Assembly: GCF_014145335.1 (NCBI RefSeq)
Contig: NZ_JACIVI010000007.1
Span: 1-64,000, forward strand
From: Aquariibacter albus
GTDB taxonomy: Bacteria > Pseudomonadota > Gammaproteobacteria > Burkholderiales > Burkholderiaceae_C
DNA length: 64,000 bases
Reading direction: 5' to 3'
Part shown: positions 38,183 through 47,800 of the stretch, in pieces
Numbering within the stretch: position 1 is the first letter of the stretch
How the letters are laid out: each line of letters begins with the position of its first letter
Made by a program: the position numbers and the translations under genes
The notes under the pieces: generated by a model
What the model was told of the DNA's origin: nothing
The model's database searches: none
The model's input: only the letters and a program-made list of their open reading frames with translations

Positions 38183-40009
38183 ATGCACGACAGTGACTGG
38201 CAACCCCACTTTGGCCAGGTGGGCGCGGCCCCGCCGAACTGGTCGGCCAAGCGACCGCTGCGCATTGCCGTGCTCGGTGACTTCGGCGGCGGCGCGCTGG
38301 CCGGCCGGCTCGAAACCGGCGCGGCACTGGGCCGGCGCAAGCCGCTGCCGGTCGAGTTCGACACGCTGGAGGATGCGCTGGCCCGCCTCAAGCTCGAACC
38401 GCAGCTCCCGCTGGGCGCCGAGGGCGCCACGGTGGCCGTACCGCTGGGCGAGCTGGAGTCCTTCCATCCCGATGCCCTCTACCGCGAGCTGGAGGTCTTC
38501 GGTGCGCTGGCCAGCTTGCGCAAGCGACTGAACACGCCGGCGAGCTTCGCCAAGGCGGCTGCCGAGGTCCAGGCCTGGGGCGAGGACAAGCTGCGCCGCG
38601 CCTCCAGCGTCGCGCGCCGGCAGAGCGCCCGCGGTGGCGCCCTGTCGGCCGGTGCCCGGCTCGATGACTTCGCCCGCCTGACCGGCCGGCCCGGTCTCGC
38701 CGCTGCGGCCGACGAGTCGGTCGATGCACTGATGCGGCAGATCGTCGGCCCCTTCGTGCAGCCCGCGGCCGACCCGAAGAAGGACGTGCTGGTCGGCGCC
38801 GTCGATGCCGCCCTGACCGATGCCATGCGCGCCGTGCTGCACCAGGGCGACTTCCAGCATCTCGAGTCGCTGTGGCGCGGGGTCGACTTCCTGCTGCGCC
38901 GGCTGGAGACCGGGCCGCAGCTTCAGGTCCACCTGATCGACCTCAGTGCCGAGGAATTCGCCGCCGACCTGAGCCAGGCCGAAGATCTCGCCGAGAGCGG
39001 CCTCTACAAGCTGCTGGTCACCCAGCCGGCCGAGCATGCCGACGGCGGCTATGCCTATGTCTGCGCCTGCTATCACTTCGAGGCCACGCCGCCCCAGGCC
39101 GAGCTGCTGGGCCGCGCGGCCAAGGTCGCGTCCCATGCCGGGGCTGCGCTGCTGACCGGCATCGCGACCGATCCCTTCACCAACCGCAAGGAGCCGCCGC
39201 ATCGCCTGGTCGCCGAGGCCTTCGCCGCGCTGCGGGCGCTGCCCGAGGCCAGCTTCCTCGGCCTGTTCGGGCCGCGATTCCTGCTGCGCCATCCCTATGG
39301 CAAGCGCAGCGATCCGATCAGCAGCTTCAGCTTCGAGGAGTTCAGCCCCGAGGCCGGCCTGCGCGGCATGCTCTGGGGCCATCCGGCCCTGCTGGCCCTG
39401 TGCGTGCTGGCGGTGCGTGGCGGGCAGCTCGCGGTCAACGACCTGCCCTTCCACCACTACGTGGATGGCGATGGCGACAGCGTGGCCCTGCCTTGCACCG
39501 ACCGCCTGATCAACACCCAGGCGGCGGCCCTGCTGCGCGGCTTCGGCATCAACGGCTTGATGGCGCACAAAGGCGAGGCCCTGGTCCGCATCGCCGGGCT
39601 GGAGGCGCTCAACGGCGACGGCCTGGCCGTGGCCCTGGGCGCGCTGCGCAAGCCGCCGGCCTCGGGCGGTCGCGTCGGCCTGGGCAGCAAGCCGGAGGCC
39701 GATGCGCCGGTCGCCGTCGATTGGCAGCCGGCCATGCGCCAGGGCGTGGCGATGGAGACGGGCTTGCAGACCGCCCCTCCCGCCGACGACCCCTCGGCCA
39801 CCGCGGACGAAGCCACCGAGGCCCCGGCCGATGCAGCGCAAGACGATGCATCGGCCGACGGCGGCATGGACGAACTCGATGCCCTGCTGGCCAGCCTGGG
39901 CGGCGACGATGCAGCCCCGTCCAGCGAGGCTGATGCGGCCTCGTCGGACGCACCGGCCGAGGACGAGATGGATCCGGAACTCGCCGCCTTGCTGGCCTCG
40001 CTGGGTTGA
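38183..40009 (+). CDS. TssB-TssC fusion-like sheath paralogue with acidic tail
   Basis: 608 residues from an ATG at 38183, preceded by GGAG. Residues 1-135 resemble TssB (RPLRIAVLGDFGGGALAG, then LPVEFDTLEDALARL and ALYRELEVFGALASLRKRL). From about 175 the chain follows TssC: DFQHLESLWRGVDFLLRRLE, YAYVCACYHFEATPPQAELL, AALLTGIATDPF and FLGLFGPRFLLRHPYGKRS. The last 90 residues are an acidic Ala-rich tail with a repeated ELxALLASLG motif (about 562-574 and 596-608). COG3516/COG3517 fusions of this kind occur in some T6SS loci without a defined role; this could be a sheath terminator or a regulatory protomer. Confidence 0.85.
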   Translation: MHDSDWQPHFGQVGAAPPNWSAKRPLRIAVLGDFGGGALAGRLETGAALGRRKPLPVEFDTLEDALARLKLEPQLPLGAEGATVAVPLGELESFHPDALYRELEVFGALASLRKRLNTPASFAKAAAEVQAWGEDKLRRASSVARRQSARGGALSAGARLDDFARLTGRPGLAAAADESVDALMRQIVGPFVQPAADPKKDVLVGAVDAALTDAMRAVLHQGDFQHLESLWRGVDFLLRRLETGPQLQVHLIDLSAEEFAADLSQAEDLAESGLYKLLVTQPAEHADGGYAYVCACYHFEATPPQAELLGRAAKVASHAGAALLTGIATDPFTNRKEPPHRLVAEAFAALRALPEASFLGLFGPRFLLRHPYGKRSDPISSFSFEEFSPEAGLRGMLWGHPALLALCVLAVRGGQLAVNDLPFHHYVDGDGDSVALPCTDRLINTQAAALLRGFGINGLMAHKGEALVRIAGLEALNGDGLAVALGALRKPPASGGRVGLGSKPEADAPVAVDWQPAMRQGVAMETGLQTAPPADDPSATADEATEAPADAAQDDASADGGMDELDALLASLGGDDAAPSSEADAASSDAPAEDEMDPELAALLASLG

Positions 40010-40028
40010 TCCCCCAGCCCCGCCGGCC

Positions 40029-40058
40029 CGGACGGTCCGCCCCGGGGCGGGCCGTCCG
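40029..40058. terminator. GC-rich hairpin between convergent genes
   Basis: A 15-bp inverted repeat (CGGACGGTCCGCCCC then GGGGCGGGCCGTCCG) with one G-U-type mismatch lies 19 bp after the sheath-paralogue stop and 12 bp from the stop of the converging channel gene. There is no T-run on either side, but position and stem strength suggest a bidirectional terminator. Confidence 0.55.
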
Positions 40059-40070
40059 GAGCCGGAGGCC

Positions 40071-41066
40071 TCACTGAGGCCGCGACAGGATCAGCCAGCC
40101 AGCCCAGCCGTAGAAGGCCAGTGGCAGCAGCACCAGGCAGATCCGGTCGATGGTCAGGGCCAGGTCCTCGCGGCCGCGCACCTCGAACTTGAGGCAGAGC
40201 GAGGAGATCAGCAAGGTCACGAAGATGAAGCCCAGCGCCACCATGTGCAGCTTGTCGGCGATCGTCATCTCGCCCGAGTCGGGCACGGCCGATGCGGCGA
40301 TGAAGGCGCTGGCGGCCACCGCGAACAGCGAGCCCACGCCCATGCCGAAGCGGGCGTCCAGGTCCGAGGGCTTGACCATGAAGGCCACAAAGGCCACCGC
40401 CGTGGCCAGCAGCACGGTGCTCAGGAGCTTGATGGCCGAGCCCTGGCTCAGGCGATCGATGTCGGCCATGAAGGCAAAGCGCGAGTACTCCGATTTGGCA
40501 TCGGCCGGAAGGCTCGTGTCGCCATAGTTCGTGCGGTAGATCTTCGTGCGCACGTCACTCGCGAAGTTGGAGGCCCGCCAGCCCGGCAGGTCGAGTTCGT
40601 CGCCGAGCGAGGAGTTCTTGGTGTCCGGCACGAAAACCACATCGTTCAACGTGAACACGCTGTCCTCGATGAAGACCCCCAGGGTGTGCCGGTCGAAGGG
40701 GAAATGGGTCAGGTCCCAGCTCTCGGAGATCGTTGCGCTCACTCTCACCGACGCATAGTTCGTGTCGCCGATCCGCTTCTCGACGACGCTGGACTTGTCC
40801 TCGATCTTGCCGTTGATGATCTCGAAGCTTTCCAGCGGCTTGTAGTCGGCCAGCCGGCCTTCGCCCTTCCAGCGGAACCACAGGTAGAAGTCCAGCGCGT
40901 ACTTGTTCTCGCGGAAATTCAGGTCCTGGATCTTGTTGATGTAGGCCCCGACCACCACCTCCGAGGGACTGGCCCGAGCAGGTGCTGCGCTCAACGCAGT
41001 CCCGAGCGCCAGCAGGCTCAGCAGGTGCAGCAGGCGAAATCCCCAGGATGCGAATCGGCGGTGCAT
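40071..41066 (-). CDS. Prokaryotic pentameric ligand-gated ion channel (Cys-loop receptor family)
   Basis: 331 residues from an ATG at 41066 with GAGAGG upstream; longer in-frame extensions are shadows of the kinase gene. A signal peptide (RLLHLLSLLALGTALSAAPARA) is followed by an extracytoplasmic beta domain (about 36-208). This contains DLNFRENKYALDFYLWFRW and the Pro-loop HFPFDRHTL (121-129), with no disulphide cysteines, as in bacterial channels. Four membrane helices follow at about 212-230 (M1), 238-260 (M2, ending in AVPDSGEMTIAD like the M2-M3 loop of GLIC), 272-293 (M3) and 303-327 (M4). It lies antisense between the sheath paralogue and ppkA. Ligand and ion selectivity cannot be told. 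Confidence 0.88.
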   Translation of the reverse strand: MHRRFASWGFRLLHLLSLLALGTALSAAPARASPSEVVVGAYINKIQDLNFRENKYALDFYLWFRWKGEGRLADYKPLESFEIINGKIEDKSSVVEKRIGDTNYASVRVSATISESWDLTHFPFDRHTLGVFIEDSVFTLNDVVFVPDTKNSSLGDELDLPGWRASNFASDVRTKIYRTNYGDTSLPADAKSEYSRFAFMADIDRLSQGSAIKLLSTVLLATAVAFVAFMVKPSDLDARFGMGVGSLFAVAASAFIAASAVPDSGEMTIADKLHMVALGFIFVTLLISSLCLKFEVRGREDLALTIDRICLVLLPLAFYGWAGWLILSRPQ

Positions 41067-41213
41067 GGAATCCTCTCGTCTGGGTCTGATGTGAAGGGCG
41101 GGCCGGGACCATGCGGTGAAGCGAAGGTCCACGGCCCGTGACGGGTTGCACGCCACAATCGTGAGGGCGGGCACGCCCGGAGCGTGATGGGACTTCAACC
41201 GACTTGGCGCACG

Positions 41214-43016
41214 ATGAGCACACCCTCTTCCGATGACGATCGAACGGTGATTCGTCCGCGGGCCGCAGGGGCGGAGCCGCCGCCCGCGACCGCCGACGCC
41301 ATCCGCCCCCCTCCGACGGAACCCGCGCCCGCCCCGTCCCCCGCGGCCGATCACGGGAATGCACTGCCGATCGGCACTTATCTCGGCGAGTTCGAGCTGA
41401 CCAGCGTGCTGGGCGAGGGCGGCTTCGGCATCGTCTACCTCGCCTGGGACCATTCCCTGGAGCGGCGGGTGGCGCTCAAGGAGTACATGCCCTCGGCCCT
41501 GGCGGCGCGCAGCGGCGCCACCCAGGTGCAGGTGCGCTCGGCGCGCCACCAGGAGACCTTCGAGGTCGGCCTGCGCAGCTTCGTGAACGAGGCCAAGCTG
41601 CTCGCGCAGTTCGACCACCCCTCGCTCGTCAAGGTCTATCGCTTCTGGGAAGCCAATGGCACGGCCTACATGGTCATGCCCTTTTATGAGGGCACCACGC
41701 TCAAGGATCACCTCAAGCGTCTGGGCCAGCCACCCGACGAAGCCTGGCTGATGGATCTGCTCGCGCCGCTGACCGAAGCGCTGGCCGTCGTCCATGCCGA
41801 GAACTGCTACCACCGCGACATCGCGCCTGACAACGTCATCCTGTTGCAGGGCAGCGAGCGTCCGCTGCTGCTCGACTTCGGCGCTGCCCGGCGGGTGATC
41901 GGTGACATGACGCAGGCCCTGACGGTCATTCTCAAGCCAGGCTATGCGCCGGTCGAGCAGTACGCCGAGACACCGGGGATGAAGCAGGGCCCATGGACCG
42001 ACGTCTACGCCCTCGCCGCCACGGTGCATTTCGCCATCCTCGGTCGCACACCGCCGCCGGCTGTCGGCCGCCTGATCGGCGACAGCTACCAGCCCCTTCA
42101 AGAGGCTGCCGCCGGCCGCTACAGCGAGGGCTTCCTCCGCGCCATCGACCGTGCGCTGGGTGTGCGGCCGGAGCATCGCACCCCGTCGGTCGCCGAGTTC
42201 CGAAGCGACCTGGGGCTCGCCGGCATGGCAGCCGTGCCGGCCCGGGCCGCGGCCTCGCCGGCCCATGCGCCGGCGGCCACCCGGGTCGCTGAGCCGCCCG
42301 GACGTGGCCGCGTGCTGGCCCTGGCTGTGGCCGGTGCCCTGGGGCTGGCCGCTGGCGCCGCGTTCCTGCTGATGCGCGACGAACCCACGCCGCCGGTGGC
42401 GGCCGAGCTTGCGCCGGCACCGACCCGTGCAGCGGCGCCGTCGGCCGAGCCGGCCGACGGCGCGACCGCATCCCCGCCAGCGCCTGCCTTGCCGTCTCGC
42501 TTCCAGGCGCTGGAGCAGTTCGACCGGGTGGTCGCCGGGCAGAGCCCGGGCTTCCTGGTCGAGGCCCGTCCGAGCAAGCCGGTGCTGCGCATCGGGCAGG
42601 ACTTGCTCGGCTTCACGGTGCGCTCGACCCAGGCCGGCCATGTCTACGTCTATGCACAGGGGCCGGATGGTGAACTGCTGTTGCTCTTCCCGAACACGCA
42701 GGCCCAGGACAACCGCATTCAGGCGGGTCAGACGCTGAAGCTGCCCCAGCCCAGCTGGGCGCTGGAGACCTCCGAGCCGGCCGGCCCCGAGCACTTCCTG
42801 GTCCTGGTCACCGAGACGCCACGCGATCTTTCGGAGCTCGGCCGGGACCACGCCTATTACTTCCTCAAGCTGCCTGGCGGAGAGGCTGCCGATCGCCTCC
42901 TGCAAGCCCGCACCGACGGGCGCTCGCCACTCCTGGGGCAGCCCCGGGCCGACTGCCAGGGGCCTCCTTGCGCGCGCTATGGCGCGAGCCGGTTTCAGGT
43001 CGACATCGTTCGCTGA
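41214..43016 (+). CDS. ppkA: T6SS Ser/Thr protein kinase PpkA with periplasmic DUF4384 domain
   Basis: 600 residues from an ATG at 41214; an in-frame ATG at 41187 has the better GGAG site and would add 9 residues. The N-tail carries DRTVIRP (Thr11). The kinase domain (about 55-335) has GEGGFG (67-72), Lys89 in VALKEY, HRDIAPDN (200-207) and DFG (221-223). A GYAPVEQY segment follows, typical of bacterial Hanks kinases. One transmembrane helix (VLALAVAGALGLAAGAAFLL) leads to a C-terminal domain resembling DUF4384 (GHVYVYAQGPDGELLLLFPN). It should phosphorylate T6SS components in response to an envelope signal, opposed by PppA. Confidence 0.93.
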   Translation: MSTPSSDDDRTVIRPRAAGAEPPPATADAIRPPPTEPAPAPSPAADHGNALPIGTYLGEFELTSVLGEGGFGIVYLAWDHSLERRVALKEYMPSALAARSGATQVQVRSARHQETFEVGLRSFVNEAKLLAQFDHPSLVKVYRFWEANGTAYMVMPFYEGTTLKDHLKRLGQPPDEAWLMDLLAPLTEALAVVHAENCYHRDIAPDNVILLQGSERPLLLDFGAARRVIGDMTQALTVILKPGYAPVEQYAETPGMKQGPWTDVYALAATVHFAILGRTPPPAVGRLIGDSYQPLQEAAAGRYSEGFLRAIDRALGVRPEHRTPSVAEFRSDLGLAGMAAVPARAAASPAHAPAATRVAEPPGRGRVLALAVAGALGLAAGAAFLLMRDEPTPPVAAELAPAPTRAAAPSAEPADGATASPPAPALPSRFQALEQFDRVVAGQSPGFLVEARPSKPVLRIGQDLLGFTVRSTQAGHVYVYAQGPDGELLLLFPNTQAQDNRIQAGQTLKLPQPSWALETSEPAGPEHFLVLVTETPRDLSELGRDHAYYFLKLPGGEAADRLLQARTDGRSPLLGQPRADCQGPPCARYGASRFQVDIVR

Positions 43017-43147
43017 GGGATCGCCAGGCTTGCCCTTGGCGCGAGCTCCCCAGGCCTAGGGCTCGTCCCGAGTCCATGCCGCATTGAACGGACTACCCTG
43101 CGTCGCTGGGATCGAAGCGCAACCGCCTTCGACGGGAGGGACGGGGC

Positions 43148-44779
43148 ATGCCGGACAAGTCACTGACCGAAGCCGCCTGGAAGGCGTTCGCAAAGCAGGG
43201 CAGCTACAAGGATGCCCCGCTTCTCAAGGCACTGGCCTCCCTCGACAAGGCCGGGAAGGCCGGAGGCGAGTCCGAGCTTGAGGCGCTGGACGAGGTCGAG
43301 AAGCAGGTTGATCTGCTGCGCAAGGCGCACAAGGGCGACAAGAAGCTGGACGACTACCTGTCCGACCTCGACAAGGCCCTGGCGCGCCAGCGCAAGCAGA
43401 CGGAGCAGGATCTTGCCGCCAAGCGCAAGGCCGAGGCCCAGGCCGGCGAGGACGAGGAAGAGTCGCCCGCCCTGCTCACCACCAAGATGATCCCGCTGCT
43501 GCGCGAGGTCCGCAAAGGGGACCTGGTGCTGCAGGCCCTGATCGCCGTGGCCGGCAAGGAGACCGTGGTCCTGCTGTCGCGCAAGGCCATCTCCCCGGCC
43601 CGCGGCAAGCTGCTCAAGGAGCAGATGACGAATCCCGGCGGGCTCAAGTTCATCCGCGGTGAATGCACGCTGGAGAACAGCGCGCTGACTTTCATCGTCC
43701 AGGCGGCGGCCGGTGGCCTGGCGAAGCGCCTCAAGGCCGCACTGCTTGCACAGACCGAGCTGCGCCTCAAGGTTCGGGTCCGGGGCGAAGACCCGGACGA
43801 TGTCGATGAGGACATGGAGGAGGGCGGGGCCGTTTCCGAATCGGACGAAGCACCGGATGCGCCCACCCCGGACGCGCCATCCCGGCCCGATGCGGTCGAG
43901 CGCACGCGCTACGAGCAACGCATGTCCGCGCTCGAGCCCTTGCTGATGGCCGCCCTGCGTGCGCAGCAGGGCGACACCGGCAAGCTGCGCGCGGTTGCCG
44001 AGTTCGCGCGTGGCAAGGCCCGGGCCGAGGCTTGGGGAGCTGCCTTGCAGTCACTGGATGCGCTCGAAGGCCTGCTGAAGGCAGCGACGTCCTCGGGGGG
44101 CAAGGCCTCCGACCCGGTCGAGGTCGAGCCGGAGGCCACGCCCAAGCGCAACGATGCGGCCACGGCCTTCGCCGCACGGCTGAGTGCCCTGATGGGGCGC
44201 ATCAAGGCGGGCATCGAGGCGGGCGGGCCTCGGGCGTCCGAGCTCAAGCTCAAGCTCAGCGAGGCCGGTGCTCTCGGGCGGGCCCGCGATTTTCCGGCCG
44301 GCATGCTCGTGCTGGACACCCTCGAGGATCTGCTGGACGCGCCCGCCGTCGACTCGCCCCAGACCGTCGAGCAAGGCGTTGAGGACGTACCCGATGAGGC
44401 ACCGCCCTCGCGTCCCAAGCTGAGCCTCGTCCAGCAGCGCAGCTTCATGCTCACCAAGTGGCGGGTCATCCCCGGACGCATTCGCGCGGATCTCGGTGCG
44501 CTGAGGGCGGTGCTGGTCGACACCGGCGCCGACAGCGATCCCACGGAACTCGTCGACCTGATCGCATCGCACCTCGAGGACCTCCTCGAGGAGATCCAGG
44601 ACGCGATGGACGACGCGATCAATGCGGGTGACATGGCGGCCTTCAAGGGCCTGGCGGCGCGGGTGGCCGATGACGAGATCGTCGCCTTGCTCGTCGACAA
44701 CCCAGCCATCGACGGCAAGGTCTGTCGTGACCGCATCCTCGCGGCCATGCGCGAGATCGAGAACGGCCTGGTGGGCTGA
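43148..44779 (+). CDS. Unknown 543-residue protein, first of a three-gene helical module
   Basis: ATG at 43148 with GGGAGGGA upstream. No signal peptide or membrane segment. Residues 1-100 are charged helices (EKQVDLLRKAHKGDKKLDDY). Residues 105-215 look like a compact mixed domain (KMIPLLREVRKGDLVLQALI, GKETVVLLSRKAISPARGKL, RGECTLENSALTFIVQAAAG). An acidic linker follows (DDVDEDMEEGG), then two further helical parts separated by another acidic linker, ending in LEDLLEEIQDAMDDAINAGD. I do not recognise a family. It lies 131 bp after ppkA and 53 bp before the next gene of the module, in the same direction as the T6SS genes. Confidence 0.8.
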   Translation: MPDKSLTEAAWKAFAKQGSYKDAPLLKALASLDKAGKAGGESELEALDEVEKQVDLLRKAHKGDKKLDDYLSDLDKALARQRKQTEQDLAAKRKAEAQAGEDEEESPALLTTKMIPLLREVRKGDLVLQALIAVAGKETVVLLSRKAISPARGKLLKEQMTNPGGLKFIRGECTLENSALTFIVQAAAGGLAKRLKAALLAQTELRLKVRVRGEDPDDVDEDMEEGGAVSESDEAPDAPTPDAPSRPDAVERTRYEQRMSALEPLLMAALRAQQGDTGKLRAVAEFARGKARAEAWGAALQSLDALEGLLKAATSSGGKASDPVEVEPEATPKRNDAATAFAARLSALMGRIKAGIEAGGPRASELKLKLSEAGALGRARDFPAGMLVLDTLEDLLDAPAVDSPQTVEQGVEDVPDEAPPSRPKLSLVQQRSFMLTKWRVIPGRIRADLGALRAVLVDTGADSDPTELVDLIASHLEDLLEEIQDAMDDAINAGDMAAFKGLAARVADDEIVALLVDNPAIDGKVCRDRILAAMREIENGLVG

Positions 44780-44832
44780 TCTCCGCGGAAGGCGTTCTTC
44801 CGTTCCCTTCTCTCAGCAGCGAGGCCCTCGAG

Positions 44833-47800
44833 ATGGCAGACAAAAAGCAACTCGAACTGTGGTGCGCCCAGGTCCGCGAGGCTCTGGGCAAGAAGCGCGC
44901 GAAGGCGGTCACCGACAGCCTGCCCAAGAGCATCATCAAGCTCTTGTCCGAGAAGCCACTGCCTTACGGCCACGACAAGTTGCTGGTCGAGTTCAAGTCC
45001 CTGATGGATCGCATCAAGCTGCTCCCGCAGGACCAGCGCGGTGATCTTGCCTTGAAGAACGAACTCGCCGAGCTCGAGAAGAAGATCAGCGTCAGCAGCG
45101 AGTGGTCCAAGGCGCGGCAGAAGGTGACGGCGCTGGGGTCGCCGGACCATCCCGCGGTGGCCAGACTGCTCGGTCGCCTTCAACTCGGACAGGACATCTT
45201 CCTCGACAAGGGGCATGTCGAGCAGGCCCGTCATTTCCTGGGGACGCTCAAGGATCAGATCAAGAACGCGCCCTCCGAGATCAAGAAGTCTCAGCAGGTC
45301 GAGAAGAGCGACTCGAAGGCGCAGGGTGCGGCCGAGCGGCTGCGCAGTGAGATGCAATCGCGCATCCGCTACCTCGAGGAATCCTGCGTCGGGCTGGGCG
45401 ATTTGCTGCGCCAGTTGCAGAAGGCGGTCAAGGACACGGACCAGGCGGCGTCGCGCGGCCAGTGGGCGGAGGTGCTGCGCCAGCTGCAGCTCATCGATCT
45501 GCCTTCCCAGGAGGAATGCCGCCAGTTGAGCGAGGCGGCCATCGGCGACTCGGGCAAGCAGTCGATGCTGGCCCTCAAGGGGCGGGCTGAGCTGCAGGAG
45601 CTGGCGCGCTTGCTGGACCCGTCCGAGTTCGCCGAGCTGAGGCAGGGTTTCAATCGTGCCCTGGCGGCCTTCCTCGACGAGCCGAAGCTTGAACTGCGCA
45701 TCAAGAACTTCGAGCCCGCCTTGAGAACGGCTGTCAAGGCGATGGAGAAGCTTCGACTGGCGGCCTTCCAGTCGAGCAAGGACTTGAACGAGAGTCGCAT
45801 CCAGGCCCTGCGGCTCAAGCTCAAGCAGTTGCAGGACCTCGCGCCGCTCCTGGATGGGCCCACGCAGGGCTTCAAGGAACGCTTCGATCATCTGGAGAGC
45901 TGCCAGGTCGGTCGCCGCTTCGTCGAGGAGGCTGGCCTCAAGCTGCGGCAGCTGGAGCAGCAGATCGACACGCGCCTGGACCAGCTGTCCTCGGCCCAGA
46001 AGACCTGGGCATCCTGGGCCCTCAAGCTCGCACCGGTCCGGGAGGGTCTGTCCAAGCTGAACAGCAAGCTGGACGACTTCGGGCCCGAGCTTGCCGGGGC
46101 CTGCCGCGCATTGGCCTCGCAGGTCAATGAATCGGACCTGCTGCGCAATGTCGAGCAGAACCGGGACTGGCTCAGGCTCTGCGATCGTGCGCAGCAGGCC
46201 CTGACCGCATGGAGCGATCTGAAGCTGCAGATCGAACGCTGGGAGCAGCTTGCCAGCAAGCGCGAGGAGTCCCGGAAGGCCTTGGTCGAGCTGTTCCAGC
46301 AAATCGATCGGACCGTCGTCGAGGCCAAGAAGGCGGCGAATGACGCAGGCCTCGACGGGGATGGCCTGCAGGGCCAGTTGCAGACGCAACGGGTGCAGCT
46401 CTTCCAGCGTGTCATGGGGGAGCTCAAGGATGCCCTCAACCCGGAAGACCTGAAGCTTGACATCTGGCGCGAAGAGGTCCGTGCCTTGCTGGATCGCGTC
46501 CGCCTGGCGGGCTCCAAGGTCGGTCTGGAGGATCGCCAGGCCGAGCAGGCGATGGCCCGGGAGCGTGATGCCTTCGAGCAGGAGGCCGCCCGGGCGAACG
46601 GCCTGATCGATCAGCTCGAAAGGCTGGACCTGGATCAGGCCGCAGACTGCCGCAAGCGGCTCGCACAAGCCAGAAACCAGGGAAGCGAACCGGGCGGTGA
46701 CGGCCCCTCGGCCGGCAGCTGGAAGGCAGCGGCCGGTGAGCTGGCGCTGCTGATTCGCGATCTTGACCTGAAGAAGAAGGCGCTCGAGGACGAAATCCTC
46801 AAGCGCCGCGTCACGCTCAACAACCGGGTCACCGATCTGCGCAAGCAGATTGAGGACACGCCGGCGCCCTTGAAGAAGAGCTTCCCGGATCTGATCTCGG
46901 GTCTCCAGTCCGAGCTGAACGACCTGGCCACCCTCGGCGGCGGCCAAAGCGCCCAGGCCTTCCAGCTGGCGATGGACGAGCTCGATCGGCTGGCCCAGCG
47001 CCTGGTGAAGCTCTTGCAGCAAGGCCCCTCCGCGCCGAAACCGCCCCTTCCGAGTGTCCAGGACCGTGTCAAGAACGGACTCAGCGAGGAAGAGGCCCAG
47101 GCGGCCTTCGACAAGGAGGAGGCGGAGCGCTGCAGCCAGGCCACTCTCGGAGACCTGGCCCACATGCTCGAGCAGCTCAAGACCCAGCTGGAGCAGGCCA
47201 AGCTCGCCCTGGGGAAGACCCAGCCTGCCGAGCGCAAGCGGCTCGAGGGTGTCCTGAAGACCCTGATCCAGTCCTCGCGTTCTGCCGATCCAGCCACCAC
47301 CATGGCCGAGGCTCTGGTGCTCGGGCGCTCGATCGAGCAGCTGCTCGACAAGAAAAGCAAGATGGACGACTTGCTGGCCACGGACAAGGGCATCCCCAAG
47401 ACCCTGGCCGAAGCGGATGACCTCCTGCTGCCGCTGGAGATGGCCGGCGAGTACGGCCCCTACCTCGCCTCGCTGCGCGAGCGGTACAAGCAGGCGCAGA
47501 AGGCGCTTGCCAAGGCGCTGGAGTACGGCTCGCTTGAACTGGTCCGGCTCAATGCGAATGCCCTTCTGCAGGAGCTGAAGGAAGTCAGCGCCAAACCCGA
47601 AGCACTCGCCCAAGGACAGCAGAACCTGGAGAAGGAGCGGCTGAGCACGGACAAGCTGGATGCCGAGTGGAAGGGCAGGTTCCCCAGCCGGCGGGCTTGG
47701 GAGGCCAAGGTCCTCGAGCCGGCGAAGGAAGCCGTCAGGCTCGCGGATGGCGACCGTGGCCTGCTCAAGGAGATCCGCAACCTCGTCGGACGCGCCGAGA

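Noticed and set aside
40071-42905. 944-aa version of the ion-channel ORF
   Set aside because: The extension is antisense to ppkA; the signal peptide and ribosome-binding site fix the start at 41066.
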